From Prevotellaceae bacterium UBA4301 (GTDB lineage Bacteria; Bacteroidota; Bacteroidia; Bacteroidales; Bacteroidaceae): a DNA stretch of 22,721 nt. Under the pieces are notes generated by a model, which did no database searches, had not been told where the DNA came from, and saw only the letters and a program-made list of their open reading frames with translations. A program made the position numbers and the translations under genes. Where the stretch lies: the NCBI GenBank assembly GCA_002395775.1, contig DGUV01000026.1, positions 1 through 22,721 of the forward strand. The letters run 5' to 3'. Shown one piece after another: positions 15,870-22,721 of this stretch. Position 1 is the first letter of the stretch. Each line of letters opens with the position of its first letter.

Positions 15870-17162
15870 CTACAAAAGTTCGGGCAACTGGAAGAGGCGT
15901 GTGCCATTGCTGCCCTTGATGAGGATGGTGTACCCTTCCAGCGGATGAGCCTTGAGTTCCTGCTTCACGGCCTCGACATCAGCAAAGGTGCGGAAGGTAT
16001 GTTGCGCCTGAGCAAAATTCTGCCCCACAAGCCACACCTCGGCATTCAGCTCGACAGCCTTGTCCACCACGCGCTGATGCTCAAGGGCCGAGTCGGCACC
16101 CAACTCGCGCATGTCGCCCAGTATCATCATCTTCCGCTCGGCCTTGATCTGCCCAAAATTGTCAAGGGCAGCCGCCATCGAAGTGGGATTGGCATTGTAG
16201 GCATCGATGACCAGGCGGTTACGTCCCGTGTCGCGAAATTCCGAACGATTGTTGGTGGGCTGATAGTTGGCCAGGGCCTCGTTGATAAGACTGAAGGGCA
16301 CCCCAAACTGCATTCCCACGGCCACGGCTGCCATCAGGTTGTGGATATTGTAGGCCCCAATCAGCCGGGTCTGCACCACTTGCCACCCGACATGTTCCTG
16401 ACGATAGCGGAATTTGACAAAGGGATTGCACTCCACCACCTCGCCCCACACCTCGGCGCCCGAGGCACCCGTGAGGCCATAGCGCACAGCTGGCAGATTG
16501 CCGGCCATAGCTACAAGATTCTCTTCGGAAGCATTCAGGAAAATGCCTATCTTGTTGTGCTGGCGGATGTAGTCGTAAAGTTCGCCTTTCGTCTTCTTCA
16601 CGCCCTCAAACGAGCCAAAGCCTTCGAGATGGGCACGGCCGACATTGGTGATGAGCCCCATGTCGGGGTCCACGATGCGGCTCAGCTGGGCTATCTCGCC
16701 AGGGTGGTTGGCACCAGTCTCGATGATGCCAAACCCGTCGTCGTCCTGCAGGGTAAGCAACGTCAGGGGAACGCCGATGTGGTTGTTCAGGTTTCCCTGT
16801 GTCCACTGGACGGGCCCTATCTGGCTGAGGACTGTGGAAACAAGTTCCTTGGTGGTGGTCTTGCCGTTGGTGCCCGTGATTTGGATAATCATCTTGCCGG
16901 GCAATTGCTGGCGGTGGTAGTGGGCCAGCTGCTGGAGTGCAGTGAGCACGTCATCGACCACCACAAAGCGCTTGTCGATGGCCACCTTGGGGTCGTCAAC
17001 CACGGCCACAGCACAACCGGCCTGAAGGGCCTGAAGGGCGTATTGGTTTCCATCAAAAGTCTCACCCTTAAGGGCAAAGAACATGGAACCACGAGGAGTG
17101 CGGCGACTGTCGGTTGTCACCACAGGATGCTGTCGGAAAAGGGCGTATAATTGCTCTATCAT
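15870..17162 (-). CDS. murF: UDP-MurNAc-tripeptide:D-Ala-D-Ala ligase
   Basis: This cytoplasmic ligase adds D-Ala-D-Ala to the UDP-MurNAc tripeptide, the last soluble step of peptidoglycan precursor synthesis. Seen motifs are VVTTDSRRTPRGSMFFALKG near the N-terminus, the ATP-binding GTNGKTTTKEL, NNHIGVPLTLL, ETGANHPGEI, the NVGRAHLEGFGSFEGV segment, IGAYNIHNLMAA, DAYNANPTSM and LGDMRELG. I take the ATG at 17162 as start (430 aa, MIEQLYALF). Homologues begin close to this point and it lies 26 nt from the predicted -7 box; an in-frame ATG at 17174 adds four residues. The lyase gene follows after about 25 bp on the same strand. Confidence 0.95.
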   Translation of the reverse strand: MIEQLYALFRQHPVVTTDSRRTPRGSMFFALKGETFDGNQYALQALQAGCAVAVVDDPKVAIDKRFVVVDDVLTALQQLAHYHRQQLPGKMIIQITGTNGKTTTKELVSTVLSQIGPVQWTQGNLNNHIGVPLTLLTLQDDDGFGIIETGANHPGEIAQLSRIVDPDMGLITNVGRAHLEGFGSFEGVKKTKGELYDYIRQHNKIGIFLNASEENLVAMAGNLPAVRYGLTGASGAEVWGEVVECNPFVKFRYRQEHVGWQVVQTRLIGAYNIHNLMAAVAVGMQFGVPFSLINEALANYQPTNNRSEFRDTGRNRLVIDAYNANPTSMAAALDNFGQIKAERKMMILGDMRELGADSALEHQRVVDKAVELNAEVWLVGQNFAQAQHTFRTFADVEAVKQELKAHPLEGYTILIKGSNGTRLFQLPELL

Positions 17163-17188
17163 CTTCAATTTCATCTGAATAACGGGGA

Positions 17189-17196
17189 CAAATATA
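17189..17196 (-). promoter_or_regulatory. Probable -7 box of the murF promoter
   Basis: On the - strand the sequence TATATTTG fits TAnnTTTG and lies 26 nt from the preferred murF ATG (14 nt from the longer one). No TTTG is found at the -33 position, which instead holds a CTCGCGCGTA tract (17213-17222). The promoter is therefore only half supported by sequence. Confidence 0.5.
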
Positions 17197-17446
17197 CATC
17201 TTTTTTTTTACATACGCGCGAGCTGAGTCAATATTTTATAATCCTTTAACTCGAAACCTATTATCTCAACGTCAGAAACAATATTAATTTCCATTGGTTC
17301 GCTCATAATCTACAATTAGTTCACCTGTGACCGAACGTTGTCTTACCCACAAACGAATTATTATCGCTCTATTAGGTTTCCGAGGAAATGCGTTGGAGAT
17401 AATGAAAAAAAATATGCTTTTCGCACATCAATCCATATTTTTTTTC
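17197..17446. other. AT-rich divergent intergenic region between murF and folP
   Basis: About 330 bp separate the divergent starts of murF and folP. The region is markedly AT-rich compared with its neighbours. It holds a promoter-like -7 box at each end (17189-17196 on - and 17447-17454 on +) and an 8-bp inverted pair GAAACCTA/TAGGTTTC about 110 bp apart. I see no convincing ORF, tRNA, terminator or riboswitch in it. Confidence 0.6.
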
Positions 17447-17454
17447 TAACTTTG
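17447..17454 (+). promoter_or_regulatory. Probable -7 box of the folP promoter
   Basis: TAACTTTG fits TAnnTTTG and lies 39 nt before the folP ATG, following a run of eight or more T. The -33 TTTG is not present at the expected distance; only TTTTCG occurs slightly further upstream. Confidence 0.55.
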
Positions 17455-17493
17455 TAAGCCTCAACTATAATAAAAGGGCGCACGCACATACGC

Positions 17494-18303
17494 ATGAAGG
17501 AGGAATCTACCACATACTCACTGAATCTGGGCGGACAGATAGTGCAACTGGGCGAGCCAGAGGTGATGGGCATACTGAATGTGACACCCGACTCGTTTTT
17601 TGCCAAAAGCCGAAAGCAAAGCGAGAGTGAGGTGGCCCAACGCGCCGAACAAATCGTGAGCGAGGGCGCTCGTTTTGTGGATGTGGGAGCATACAGCACC
17701 CGCCCCGGTGCCACAGATGTGCCCGAGGAGGAGGAAGTGGAGCGGCTACGCATGGCACTGGCCACCGTGCGCCAAGTGGTGCCCGAGGCACTCCTGTCGG
17801 TGGACACCTTCCGGGCCAGCGTGGTAAGACGGATGGCCGAAGAGTTTGGCCCCTTCATAGTCAACGATGTGACAGGCGGACAGGACCCCGACATGTTTCC
17901 GCTGGTGGCACAGCTGGGACTGCCCTATGTGCTCACCAACACGGGAGCCACGGCCTTACCTCTGGAGTTTGCCCAGGCTCTGCACAAACTGCGCCAACTG
18001 GGCCAGTGCGACATCATCGCCGACCCAGGTTTCGGCTTTGGCAAGACGCTCGACGAAAACTACGAGGTGATGCGCCAACTGCCAGCCTATCAGGCCCTGG
18101 AACTGCCATTGCTGGTGGGCGTGTCAAGGAAAAGCATGATACACCGCCTGCTGGACATCACACCCGACGAGGCGCTAAACGGCACTTCGGTGCTTCATGT
18201 CATGGCCCTGCTGGCAGGAGCAAATATACTGCGCGTCCACGACGTGGCCGCAGCCAAGGAAGTGATTAAAATCGTAAGGAAATGTTCTTCAACTTCGGAC
18301 TGA
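17494..18303 (+). CDS. folP: Dihydropteroate synthase, short loop variant
   Basis: The 269-aa enzyme joins p-aminobenzoate to the pterin pyrophosphate in folate synthesis and is the sulfonamide target. Present are MGILNVTPDSFF (25-36), GARFVDVGAYSTRPGA (58-73), SVDTF (102-106), VND (123-125), DPGFGFGKT (177-185), GVSRKSM (209-215) and RVHD (248-251), so the known catalytic and binding residues are in place. Unusually, the conserved LMHMxG segment after the fourth-fifth strand is missing: YVLTNTGATALPLEFAQ stands there, and the region up to DPGFGF is shorter than in relatives. The 3' end overlaps cdaA by 22 bp. Folate made here would feed the GcvT reaction. Identification is firm; the effect of the altered loop is unknown. 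Confidence 0.93.
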   Translation: MKEESTTYSLNLGGQIVQLGEPEVMGILNVTPDSFFAKSRKQSESEVAQRAEQIVSEGARFVDVGAYSTRPGATDVPEEEEVERLRMALATVRQVVPEALLSVDTFRASVVRRMAEEFGPFIVNDVTGGQDPDMFPLVAQLGLPYVLTNTGATALPLEFAQALHKLRQLGQCDIIADPGFGFGKTLDENYEVMRQLPAYQALELPLLVGVSRKSMIHRLLDITPDEALNGTSVLHVMALLAGANILRVHDVAAAKEVIKIVRKCSSTSD

Positions 18304-19067
18304 AAGATGCCATCGACATTCTGCTTGTAGCCGTCATCCTCTATTACTGCTACAAGGTGATGAAGCGCTCGCGCTCCGTCAACATCTTCTATGGGGTGCT
18401 CATCTTTGTCAGTTTCTGGATTATCATCTCCAAGGTGCTCGACATGAAACTGCTGGGCGGCATCCTCGACCAGTTGGTGAACGTAGGTGCCATAGCCCTC
18501 ATCATCCTCTTCCAGGAGGATATCCGGCACTTCTTCTACGACCTGGGGGCCCACGAGAAGGCAAGCCGCATCATGCGCTTCTTCCGCACAAACCGAAAGA
18601 AACAGCAGGACAACGAATACCGGAACGACCGCGAGACCATCTTCCCCATTGTCATGGCCTGCCTGAACATGAGCAAGCAGCACGTGGGGGCACTCATCGT
18701 CATGGAGAACGACATTCCACTCACTGAGACCATACGCTCGGGAGAGGCCATCAATGCCCGCATCTCGCAACGCCTCATCGAGAACATATTCTTCAAGAAC
18801 AGCCCCCTGCACGACGGTGCCATGGTGGTGGCAGAAGGCAAAATTATGGCTGCAGCCTGCATCCTGCCCATCTCTCACGACCTGGACATCCCCAAGGAGT
18901 TTGGCCTGCGCCATCGAGCGGGCAAAGGCATCACAGCCGACACCGACGCACTGGCCATCATCGTCAGCGAAGAGACGGGAAACATCACAGCCGCCTATGG
19001 CGACCAGTTCCGAAGCCACCTGAGTGCTGAAGACCTGGAGGTCATCCTGCTCAAAGGCCGATTCTGA
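18282..19067 (+). CDS. cdaA: Membrane diadenylate cyclase CdaA (c-di-AMP synthase)
   Basis: The 261-aa protein makes the second messenger c-di-AMP from two ATP. Three transmembrane helices lie at about 10-27, 34-52 and 60-78, followed by a short linker and a DAC domain at about 115-260. The DAC signatures are NSPLHDGAMVV (DGA at 178-180) and GLRHRAGKGI (RHR at 210-212). This architecture and length match CdaA/DacA rather than DisA. The start lies 22 bp inside folP in another frame, so the two genes are probably translationally coupled. A CdaR-type regulator is not seen in the window. c-di-AMP in other bacteria controls potassium, osmolyte balance and cell wall state; the local targets are unknown. 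Confidence 0.94.
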   Translation: MFFNFGLKDAIDILLVAVILYYCYKVMKRSRSVNIFYGVLIFVSFWIIISKVLDMKLLGGILDQLVNVGAIALIILFQEDIRHFFYDLGAHEKASRIMRFFRTNRKKQQDNEYRNDRETIFPIVMACLNMSKQHVGALIVMENDIPLTETIRSGEAINARISQRLIENIFFKNSPLHDGAMVVAEGKIMAAACILPISHDLDIPKEFGLRHRAGKGITADTDALAIIVSEETGNITAAYGDQFRSHLSAEDLEVILLKGRF

Positions 19068-19077
19068 GAGAAAAACA

Positions 19078-19117
19078 TTAAACTATTAACCCGTTAAACT
19101 TTTAAACTATTAAACTT
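19078..19117 (+). repeat. Five 8-bp tandem units before pta
   Basis: Units at exact 8-nt pitch: TTAAACTA, TTAACCCG (degenerate), TTAAACTT, TTAAACTA and TTAAACTT, ending 8 nt before the pta ATG. They occupy most of the 58-bp gap after cdaA. No promoter consensus was found in the gap, so pta may be read from upstream. Confidence 0.75.
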
Positions 19118-19125
19118 TTTACAAT

Positions 19126-20133
19126 ATGACACTCATTGAAAAAATCATCGAACGCGCCAAAAGCAACCGCCAGCGCATCGTGCTCCCCGAATCACTGGAA
19201 GAGCGCACGCTGACTGCTGCCGACCGCGCCGTTGCCGACCAACTGGCCGACATCATCCTCATCGGCAACCGTGAGGAAATCCTGGCCAAGGCCAAGGAAC
19301 TGGGACTGACCCACGTAGAGGGCGCAACCATCATCGACCCCAAGACCAGCCCTAAGACCGACGAGTATGCAGCTCTGCTCTACGAACTGCGCAAGGCCAA
19401 GGGCATGACTCAGCAGGAAGCATGGAAAAAAGTGCTCGACCCCCTGTATTTCGGTTGCCTCATCATTAAGAGCGGCGATGCCGACGGACAGATCAGCGGT
19501 GCCCTCTCAACCACCGGCGACACCCTGCGCCCCGCCCTACAAATCATCAAGTGCGCCCCTGGCATCACCTGCGTCAGCGGTGCCATGCTGCTCATCACCC
19601 AGACGCCCCAGTACGGCGAGGATGGTGTGCTCGTAGTGGGCGACGTGGCCGTCACCCCCATGCCCGATGCCAAGCAACTGGCACAGATTGCCGTCTGCAC
19701 GGCTCAGACCGCCAAGAGCTTAGCCGGATTTGAGGAACCGCGCGTGGCCATGCTGTCCTTCTCCACGAAGGGTAGCGCCAAACACGAAGTAGTGGACAAG
19801 GTGGTGGAAGCCACCCGCCTGGCCAAGGAACTGGCTCCCGAACTGAAGATTGACGGCGAACTGCAGGCCGACGCAGCCCTCGTTCCCTCCGTAGGCGAAA
19901 AGAAAGCTCCTGGCAGCGACATCGCAGGCCACGCCAACGTGCTCGTATATCCCTGCCTCGAGGTGGGCAACATCAGCTACAAGCTGGTGCAGCGCCTGGG
20001 CAACGCCGATGCCATTGGCCCCATCCTTCAAGGTATCGCCCGTCCCGTCAACGACCTCAGCCGCGGCTGCTCTATCGATGACATCTACAAGATGGTGGCC
20101 ATCACTGCCTGCCAGGCCATGGACGCAAAATAA
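19126..20133 (+). CDS. pta: Phosphate acetyltransferase
   Basis: The 335-aa enzyme interconverts acetyl-CoA and acetyl phosphate. It is the short form, consisting of the PTA_PTB domain only and lacking the N-terminal DRTGG/BioD-like part of E. coli Pta. Characteristic segments are RIVLPESLEERTLTAADRAV near the N-terminus, SGALSTTGDTLRPALQIIK (about 125-143), SGAMLL, GDVAVTPMPDA, MLSFSTKGSA and GHANVLVYPCLEVGNISYKL. It is followed after 28 bp by ackA; together they turn acetyl-CoA into acetate and ATP. A gap of 58 bp with octamer repeats separates it from cdaA. Confidence 0.96.
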   Translation: MTLIEKIIERAKSNRQRIVLPESLEERTLTAADRAVADQLADIILIGNREEILAKAKELGLTHVEGATIIDPKTSPKTDEYAALLYELRKAKGMTQQEAWKKVLDPLYFGCLIIKSGDADGQISGALSTTGDTLRPALQIIKCAPGITCVSGAMLLITQTPQYGEDGVLVVGDVAVTPMPDAKQLAQIAVCTAQTAKSLAGFEEPRVAMLSFSTKGSAKHEVVDKVVEATRLAKELAPELKIDGELQADAALVPSVGEKKAPGSDIAGHANVLVYPCLEVGNISYKLVQRLGNADAIGPILQGIARPVNDLSRGCSIDDIYKMVAITACQAMDAK

Positions 20134-20164
20134 TGGATAAATGGATAATTAATAATTGATAATG
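20134..20164 (+). repeat. Short AT-rich tandem repeat before ackA
   Basis: TGGATAAA and TGGATAAT adjoin, followed by TAATAATT and a final GATAATG that includes the ackA start codon. The spacing is again near 8 nt. The whole 28-bp pta-ackA gap consists of these units. Confidence 0.5.
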
Positions 20165-21355
20165 AAAATATTAGTTCTGAACTGCGGAAGCAGTAGCATC
20201 AAATACGCACTTTACGACATGGATGACCAGAGCGTCATCACCAGCGGCGGCATCGAAAAAATCGGTCTGCCCGACTCGTTTATTACCATCAAGCTGAACG
20301 GAGAAAAGTTCAGAATGGAACGTCCCATCGAGGAGCACACCGCTGGTGTGCAGTTCATCTTCGAGGTGCTCACGACGGGCGAACACGCCGTGCTGAAGAA
20401 CCTTGACGAACTGGACGCCGTCGGCCATCGAATGGTGCACGGCGGAGAGAAATTCAACAAGAGCGTGCTGCTCACCCCCAAAGTGATGAAGGCTTTTGCC
20501 CAGTGCAACGACCTGGCACCCCTGCACAACCCTGCAAACATCAAGGGCGTCAATGCCGTCACCGCCTTGTTGCCCAAGATTCCCCAGGTGGGCGTGTTCG
20601 ACACCGCCTTCCACCAGACCATGCCCGACTATGCCTACATGTACGCCCTGCCTTATGAGCTCTACAAGGAACACGGTGTGCGCCGCTATGGCTTTCACGG
20701 CACCAGTCATCGATACGTGAGCCAGCGCGTGTGCGAGTTCCTTGGCATCAAGGCCGAAGGCAGTCGCATCATCACCTGCCACATCGGCAACGGCGCAAGC
20801 ATCGCCGCCGTGAAAAACGGCAAGTGCGTGGACACATCAATGGGTCTCACCCCGCTCGAAGGTCTCATGATGGGCACCCGCAGCGGCGACATCGACGCCG
20901 GAGCTGTCACCTTCCTCATGGACAAGCTGAATCTGGACACCAAAGGTATCTCCAACCTGCTGAACAAGCAGAGCGGACTGGCCGGAGTGAGCGGTGGAAG
21001 TAGCGACTTCCGCGACATCCTGAAAGGCATTGAGGACGGAAACGACCGCGCCCGCCTGGCCAAGGAGATGTACACCTACCGCATCAAGAAGTATATTGGT
21101 CAGTATGCAGCCGCCATGGGCGGTGTGGACGTCATCCTGTTCACCGGCGGAGCTGGTGAAAACCAGTGGGAGGTGCGCGAAGGTGCCACCAAGGGACTGG
21201 AGTTCATGGGTGTGGAAGTCGACGCCGAAAAAAACCATGCCTGCCGTGCCACCGAAGCCATCATCTCAAAAGATGGCAGCAAGGTCACCGTCTGCGTCAT
21301 CCCCACCGACGAGGAACTGATGATTGCACTTGACACCATGGCGCTTGTGAAATGA
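20162..21355 (+). CDS. ackA: Acetate kinase
   Basis: The 397-aa kinase makes ATP and acetate from acetyl phosphate. The N-terminal MKILVLNCGSSSIKY phosphate-binding motif, GHRMVHGGEKF, FDTAFHQTMPDYAYMYALP, YGFHGTSH, HIGNGASIAAVKNGK, DTSMGLTPLEGLMMGTRSGD and the C-terminal FTGGAGEN are all present, with normal length. I place the start at ATG 20162; a TTG six bases upstream is in frame but unlikely because the canonical MKILVLNCG begins at the ATG. It follows pta closely, forming the usual fermentation pair. No terminator hairpin was found after the stop. Confidence 0.97.
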   Translation: MKILVLNCGSSSIKYALYDMDDQSVITSGGIEKIGLPDSFITIKLNGEKFRMERPIEEHTAGVQFIFEVLTTGEHAVLKNLDELDAVGHRMVHGGEKFNKSVLLTPKVMKAFAQCNDLAPLHNPANIKGVNAVTALLPKIPQVGVFDTAFHQTMPDYAYMYALPYELYKEHGVRRYGFHGTSHRYVSQRVCEFLGIKAEGSRIITCHIGNGASIAAVKNGKCVDTSMGLTPLEGLMMGTRSGDIDAGAVTFLMDKLNLDTKGISNLLNKQSGLAGVSGGSSDFRDILKGIEDGNDRARLAKEMYTYRIKKYIGQYAAAMGGVDVILFTGGAGENQWEVREGATKGLEFMGVEVDAEKNHACRATEAIISKDGSKVTVCVIPTDEELMIALDTMALVK

Positions 21356-21390
21356 AGAAAACAACCCTTTCTTAATTAACTTTATTTATT

Positions 21391-21402
21391 AACTAACTAA
21401 AC
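21391..21402 (+). promoter_or_regulatory. A-rich leader motif shared by the two secreted-protein genes
   Basis: AACTAACTAAAC lies 10 nt before the ATG at 21413. The same 12-mer occurs on the - strand at 15862-15851, 6 nt before the lyase ATG, and a 9-nt version (AACTAACTA, 5490-5498) precedes gcvT. It probably acts as an unstructured translation enhancer in a phylum that makes little use of Shine-Dalgarno pairing. Confidence 0.4.
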
Positions 21403-21412
21403 ACAAACAATC

Positions 21413-22721
21413 ATGAAAAAGTTCTTACTTTCTCTCATTGCACTTGTGATGTCTGTTTTCTCTGCCCACGCAGCCTGGGAACAGACCACCTCCATTGCAG
21501 TGGGTGACGTTGTTGTGTTGGCAGTTGACAACGGCACTGTCACAAAAGAGCTGAGTGCCGTAACCACCAGTGGCACCACCATTGGTCAGGTTGTCGACTA
21601 CACTACAACACCTGAAGGTGTCTATCCACTCACCGTAGTGGCTGGTACCGCAGAAGGTTCGTTTGGTTTTAAGAATGCCGATGGCGCCTATCTGGCATGG
21701 GCATCTGGCAATTCTCTGAAGACCAGCGAAACTCTGGACGAAAGTGCTTCATGGACTGTGACATTCACCGAAGCTGGTGCAGCTGACATTTACAATGTTG
21801 GCACTCCAGCCCGTAAGTTGCAGTACAATGCACAGAGTCCCCGATTTGCCTGCTACGGCAACTCTGGGCAAACTGCTCCCATCCTTTTCAAGGAAGCGAC
21901 AGCAGGTGCAGTGACGAAGCCCACCATCACACCTGGCTCCACCACGGTTTTCGTCCCTCAGGAGATAACCATCACGGCAGAAGAAGGTGCTGACATCTAC
22001 TACACCCTCAACGGCGGTGAAGAGCAAAAGTACACTGTCCCCTTCACTGTATCTGAAACCACAACCATCGAGGCTTATGCCAAGGTTGGTGAGCAGAAGA
22101 GTGACAATGCCAAGGTCATCATCACCTTCGGCCCCATCTACAACTCTCTGGCTGCTGCCAATGAGGCCGCAACAGGCGATCGCATCGTGTCACGCGTAAA
22201 CTTCACCGAGGCACTTGTGACCTTCGTCCATGGTTCCAATGCCTACATTCAGGATGCCACAGCCGGTTTCTTGGTATATGGCAACAGCGGTCTGACTGTC
22301 GGCGACAAGGTGACTGGCTATGTTCAGGGCCAGCTCTACACCTACAACGGTCTGCCCGAGGTAGCCAATCCCACCGTTGAGGTAACGGTCGTTTCCAGCG
22401 GCAACGAGGTGAAGCCCGTTGTTGTTGACGCTGCCGAACTGGCTGCCAATCCGCTGAAGTACGTCAGCCAGTATGTGACCATCCAGCCCAGCACATTTGC
22501 AGAGGATGCCGAGGTGGCAAGCAAGAGCAACCTGACCTTCACCAGCGGCGAGACCGAACTGGTTCTGCGCAACAACTTCGAACTGGAGTTCGGCGTAGAG
22601 GCTGCTAAGGAATATGCAGTTTCCGGTCTTGTTACTATCTACAAAGATGCAGTACAGCTCTACCCCACCAGTACTGAGGATATCGCTGAATATGTGGCTC
22701 CCGAACCTAAACTTGAGGCTG
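21413..22721 (+). CDS. Modular secreted protein, 3' end outside window
   Basis: An uninterrupted reading frame of at least 436 codons starts with ATG at 21413 and has no stop before the window ends, so the protein is incomplete. It has a clear signal peptide (residues 1-20, cleavage after SAHA). Residues about 80-160 (GAYLAWASGN, LQYNAQSPRFACY) resemble a beta-rich module common in secreted Bacteroidota proteins. Residues 168-238 look like a chitobiase/beta-hexosaminidase C-terminal (Fn3-like) module, with TKPTITPGS and ADIYYTLNGG. Residues about 245-420 resemble an OB-fold module (NAYIQDATAGFLVYGNSG, VGDKVTGYVQG). These are binding or spacer modules; any catalytic domain would lie downstream. 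The function is unknown. A weak -7-like TAACTTTA lies at 21377-21384. Confidence 0.85.
   Translation, partial: MKKFLLSLIALVMSVFSAHAAWEQTTSIAVGDVVVLAVDNGTVTKELSAVTTSGTTIGQVVDYTTTPEGVYPLTVVAGTAEGSFGFKNADGAYLAWASGNSLKTSETLDESASWTVTFTEAGAADIYNVGTPARKLQYNAQSPRFACYGNSGQTAPILFKEATAGAVTKPTITPGSTTVFVPQEITITAEEGADIYYTLNGGEEQKYTVPFTVSETTTIEAYAKVGEQKSDNAKVIITFGPIYNSLAAANEAATGDRIVSRVNFTEALVTFVHGSNAYIQDATAGFLVYGNSGLTVGDKVTGYVQGQLYTYNGLPEVANPTVEVTVVSSGNEVKPVVVDAAELAANPLKYVSQYVTIQPSTFAEDAEVASKSNLTFTSGETELVLRNNFELEFGVEAAKEYAVSGLVTIYKDAVQLYPTSTEDIAEYVAPEPKLEA

Noticed and set aside
15945..17150. 401-codon open frame on the + strand opposite murF
   Set aside because: Antisense to intact MurF motifs and without any domain.
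17250..17380. Inverted pair GAAACCTA/TAGGTTTC in the murF-folP gap
   Set aside because: Eight pairs about 110 bp apart in AT-rich DNA are weak evidence for an RNA structure or operator.

Overview
The window looks like chromosomal DNA from a Bacteroidota bacterium, most probably a Prevotella-like member of the Bacteroidales. The evidence is the repeated Bacteroides-type promoter (TTTG, 19-20 bp, TAnnTTTG), weak Shine-Dalgarno sequences with A-rich leaders, a secreted pectin-type lyase with a Prevotella/T9SS-like C-terminal tail, and a TolC-EmrA-EmrB operon arrangement usual in this phylum. Species cannot be named from the sequence alone.

Region 1 (1-4325, + strand) is a tripartite drug-efflux operon: outer-membrane factor, HlyD/EmrA adaptor and multi-span MFS pump. 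It has a clear promoter and a 5' leader carrying a 28-codon ORF, two mutually exclusive helices, and a hairpin that buries the start codon of the first pump gene. This looks like a translation-coupled attenuator.

Region 2 (4326-11290, + strand) is a glycine-cleavage unit. A lipoate-protein ligase gene with its own promoter is followed by gcvT-gcvH-gcvPA-gcvPB-lpd, whose promoter closely resembles the ligase promoter. The ligase would lipoylate GcvH (Lys64), GcvPA/PB decarboxylate glycine, GcvT releases methylene-THF, and Lpd reoxidises the lipoyl arm. Three related GC-rich palindromic repeats are embedded in-frame within lpd. A bidirectional terminator closes the operon.

Region 3 (11291-17200, - strand) holds murF followed after about 25 bp by a 4.5-kb gene for a secreted rhamnogalacturonan lyase-like (PL11) protein with a long beta-rich extension.

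Region 4 (17200-22721, + strand) starts with a 330-bp divergent intergenic region, then folP overlapping cdaA (c-di-AMP synthase), then pta and ackA (acetate/ATP production). It ends in an incomplete gene for a modular secreted protein that runs off the window. The short gaps before gcvH, pta and ackA are made of small tandem repeats. No tRNA, rRNA, CRISPR array or intact insertion sequence was seen. The most unusual features are the in-frame repeats in lpd, the structured leader of the efflux operon and the twin promoters of lplA and gcvT.
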